Below are positions 62,556 through 64,000 of a stretch of 64,000 nt of DNA, one piece after another. The notes under the pieces were generated by a model. It did not search any database. It saw nothing but the letters and a program-made list of their open reading frames with translations, and was not told the origin of the DNA. The DNA lies in the NCBI RefSeq assembly GCF_001887355.1, contig NZ_MPIN01000003.1, forward strand, positions 298,615-362,614. Reading direction: 5' to 3'. Made by a program: the position numbers and the translations under genes. The stretch is from Cystobacter ferrugineus (GTDB lineage Bacteria > Myxococcota > Myxococcia > Myxococcales > Myxococcaceae). The stretch's first letter is position 1; each line of letters begins with the position of its first letter.

Positions 62556-63194
62556 ATGCTCAAGAGGCTTTTTCTCGCACTGGGAGTCGCAATGGTGGGC
62601 TTGGCGGCCCTGGTGGCCTCTCGGCCCTCGGCCTACCGGACCGAACGCGCCCTTCCCCTCGCCGCGCCCGCCGAGATTCCCTTCGCCCTGGTGAACGATC
62701 TGCACCGCTGGCGCCTGTGGTCCCCCTGGGACGCGCTCGAGCCGGGCATGAAGCGCCACTTCGATGGGCCCATCGCGGGCCCCGAGGCCGTCTACACCTG
62801 GACGGGCAATGCCAAGGCGGGCAAGGGGCGCGTGACGGTGCTGGAGACCCGGCCCTACGAGCTCATCCGCGTGCGCTTCGAGCGCCTCGCGCCCCGGCCC
62901 TCCACGAGCACGCTCGACTTCACCTTCCAACCCACCGCCGAGGGCGTGCTGCTGCGCTGGAGCCAGGAGGGGCATCTGTCCTGGCTGGACAGGGCCCGGT
63001 CCCTGTTCACCGACCTGGAGGCACAACGGGGCGAGGCGCTCGACCAGGGATTGAAGGCGCTCGTCGCCGTGTCCGAGACCGAGGCGAGCAACCGGCGCGA
63101 GCGGGATGCGCTGATCAAGGCGCGCGCCGAGGAGAAGGCCCAGCGGGAGCAGGCCCCCGCGAATGAGCCGCCCGCCGCGCCGCCCTCTCCTTGA
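62556..63194 (+). CDS. Membrane-anchored SRPBCC-fold protein
   Basis: 212 residues with GGAG before the ATG. Residues 1-24 are a hydrophobic anchor or signal (LFLALGVAMVGLAALVAS). The START/polyketide-cyclase-like fold shows FALVNDLHRWRLWSPWDALE, the strand GPEAVYTWTGNAKAGKG, and LDFTFQPTAEGVLLRWSQEG. The C-terminal 40 residues are charged and Pro-rich. A hydrophobic ligand is expected but unknown. Divergent from the hybrid kinase with about 110 bp between starts. Confidence 0.8.
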   Translation: MLKRLFLALGVAMVGLAALVASRPSAYRTERALPLAAPAEIPFALVNDLHRWRLWSPWDALEPGMKRHFDGPIAGPEAVYTWTGNAKAGKGRVTVLETRPYELIRVRFERLAPRPSTSTLDFTFQPTAEGVLLRWSQEGHLSWLDRARSLFTDLEAQRGEALDQGLKALVAVSETEASNRRERDALIKARAEEKAQREQAPANEPPAAPPSP

Positions 63195-63206
63195 GCTGAG
63201 CTCGCC

Positions 63207-63686
63207 TCAACGCCCGCCCAGATTGGCGCAGGCCCGGGAGTCGCCCCCATCACAGGCGCGCCGCAGCAGCTTCGTGGCCTCGGCGTCGTTCTTCTCGGCG
63301 CAAGCGCCCGTGCGGTGACAGATGGCCGCGCTGAAGCAGCCCGCCGCGTCGCCCCCCTCACACGCCCGCATGTAAAGGGAATAGGCACGCGCGGGATCCG
63401 CGCTGACGCCGCGCCCCTGCCAGACGAGCGTCCCCAACACATTACACACCCGGGCCACGCCCGCCTCGCAACCCCGCGTGTACAGCTCGACGGCGCGAGC
63501 CACCTCGCCCTTGCGCTCGGCCTCGGTGGCCGCGTCCACGCACCCCTTCACCGTTCCTCCCGGACAGGCCGCGTCCTGGGCCGCCAGCGCCGCCGCGCTC
63601 TTGTCCGGCGCGGGGGGCGTCGCGGGCTTCTCCGAGCACGCCCCCAGCAGGAACGACAGCCACGCCATCCTCCAAAAGCCTTGCAT
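63207..63686 (-). CDS. Sel1-like repeat lipoprotein
   Basis: 159 residues with GAGGAGGAA before the ATG. The lipobox is LLGAC (Cys17). After a Pro/Ala linker there are Sel1-like (TPR-related) units: AVELYTRGCEAGVARVCNVL, AYSLYMRACEGGDAAGCFSA, and ATKLLRRACDGGDSRACANL. The ACEGGDxxxC pattern, with paired Cys, is typical of myxobacterial Sel1 lipoproteins. They usually act as protein-binding scaffolds; no partner is visible. Convergent with the SRPBCC gene. Confidence 0.85.
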   Translation of the reverse strand: MQGFWRMAWLSFLLGACSEKPATPPAPDKSAAALAAQDAACPGGTVKGCVDAATEAERKGEVARAVELYTRGCEAGVARVCNVLGTLVWQGRGVSADPARAYSLYMRACEGGDAAGCFSAAICHRTGACAEKNDAEATKLLRRACDGGDSRACANLGGR

Positions 63687-64000
63687 CCCTTCCTCCTCAT
63701 CCACCGTGTCGCCGCTCAATCCCTACCCACGCGGGCGCGGCCCACCGCGCCGCCGGTGTATCACAAACACCCGCCAGCCCATGGCCCGCTCTCCGCGCGA
63801 GGGCTCGAGCAATCAATTCCAGACGACCCCCCGCCCCTGTAGCCATGCGGCGGGGTTGATCCCAACCCACCACCGGTAGGAAATGACCCGGCCCCGCACT
63901 CCGCCCCAGTGCCATATGGAGCACACGGTCCCACCCATGCCCCTGTCATCCCACGAAATCGGGGAAGGAGAGCGCTGTCATTGAAAATACGAATGTGCCG
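63687..64000. other. Terminal stretch without a supported gene
   Basis: The ORFs here give no recognisable domain and no Shine-Dalgarno. The last 150 bases fall in GC, as in a leader or promoter region leading out of the window. Confidence 0.4.

Noticed and set aside
59450-63166. Plus-strand ORF of 1238 codons opposite the hybrid kinase
   Set aside because: Low-complexity antisense shadow. The minus strand contains all kinase motifs, and the far end of the ORF overlaps the real SRPBCC gene in another frame.

Overview
The window looks like chromosomal DNA of a myxobacterium, most likely the Cystobacter/Archangium/Melittangium side of the order. The signs are very high GC with strong third-position GC (which creates long antisense ORFs), many lipoproteins, an MglA-type GTPase, an FHA/TonB-type gliding-machinery paralogue, a DUF4388 protein, several large sensor kinases and scattered polysaccharide-degrading enzymes. 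The genus is inferred from gene content only; there is no rRNA or other marker. I see no tRNA, rRNA or CRISPR array.

Layout. 1-4.1 kb: thiolase tail, a secreted lectin with Cys-rich repeats, a frameshifted transposase relic, and a LysR regulator divergent from a small NTF2-like/DUF1330 pair. 4.2-10.2 kb: a GltG-like FHA protein, a second internally deleted transposase scar, an LCM-type methyltransferase, an unrecognised 271-aa protein with a possible Cys/His deamidase signature, a Tat-exported amidase, and the orphan tail of an FAD-linked oxidase. 10.2-18.5 kb: a GH5 lipoprotein, a translationally coupled signalling operon (REC-STAS regulator, PhnD-like binding protein, histidine kinase) and a large GH3 lipoprotein. 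18.7-24.6 kb: a repeat-rich exported protein, an aldo/keto reductase relic, a TIMP/NTR-like secreted protein, an ECF sigma factor, a DUF417 membrane protein and a second methyltransferase behind two operator-like palindromes. 24.6-28.4 kb: a three-gene terpene cluster read leftward (P450, class I terpene cyclase, GT1 glycosyltransferase). 28.7-36.4 kb: TerB-like protein, a Cys-free collagen/harpin-like protein, two lipoproteins, a CotH/lamin-tail protein and a DUF6051 hydrolase. 36.6-41.6 kb: GST, beta-helix protein, anmK overlapping an MglA-like GTPase with a long C-terminal extension, and modA. 41.7-49.1 kb: GH43, GH13 amylase with CBM20, membrane dipeptidase, DUF4388 protein, and a phosphomutase-like enzyme coupled to a gluzincin lipoprotein. 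49.2-64 kb: cupredoxin lipoprotein, VIT/vWA protein, LACTB-like serine hydrolase, VOC protein, a caspase-like candidate, DUF2845 protein, LysR plus YeiH-type transporter, sdaA, a double-kinase hybrid sensor, a SRPBCC protein and a Sel1 lipoprotein.

Together the window shows a saprophytic or predatory lifestyle: GH5, GH3, GH43 and GH13 enzymes would attack beta-glucans, arabino/xylo-polysaccharides and starch, with three of the four apparently lipid-anchored. Dipeptidase, amidase and AnmK point to peptide and cell-wall recycling. The most interesting stretches are the terpene/P450/glycosyltransferase operon, the anmK-GTPase coupling, the REC-STAS/PhnD/kinase operon and the harpin-like protein. 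Five decayed gene fragments (two transposase scars, an FAD oxidase tail, an aldo/keto reductase and possibly a secreted-protein tail) show that the region has been rearranged.
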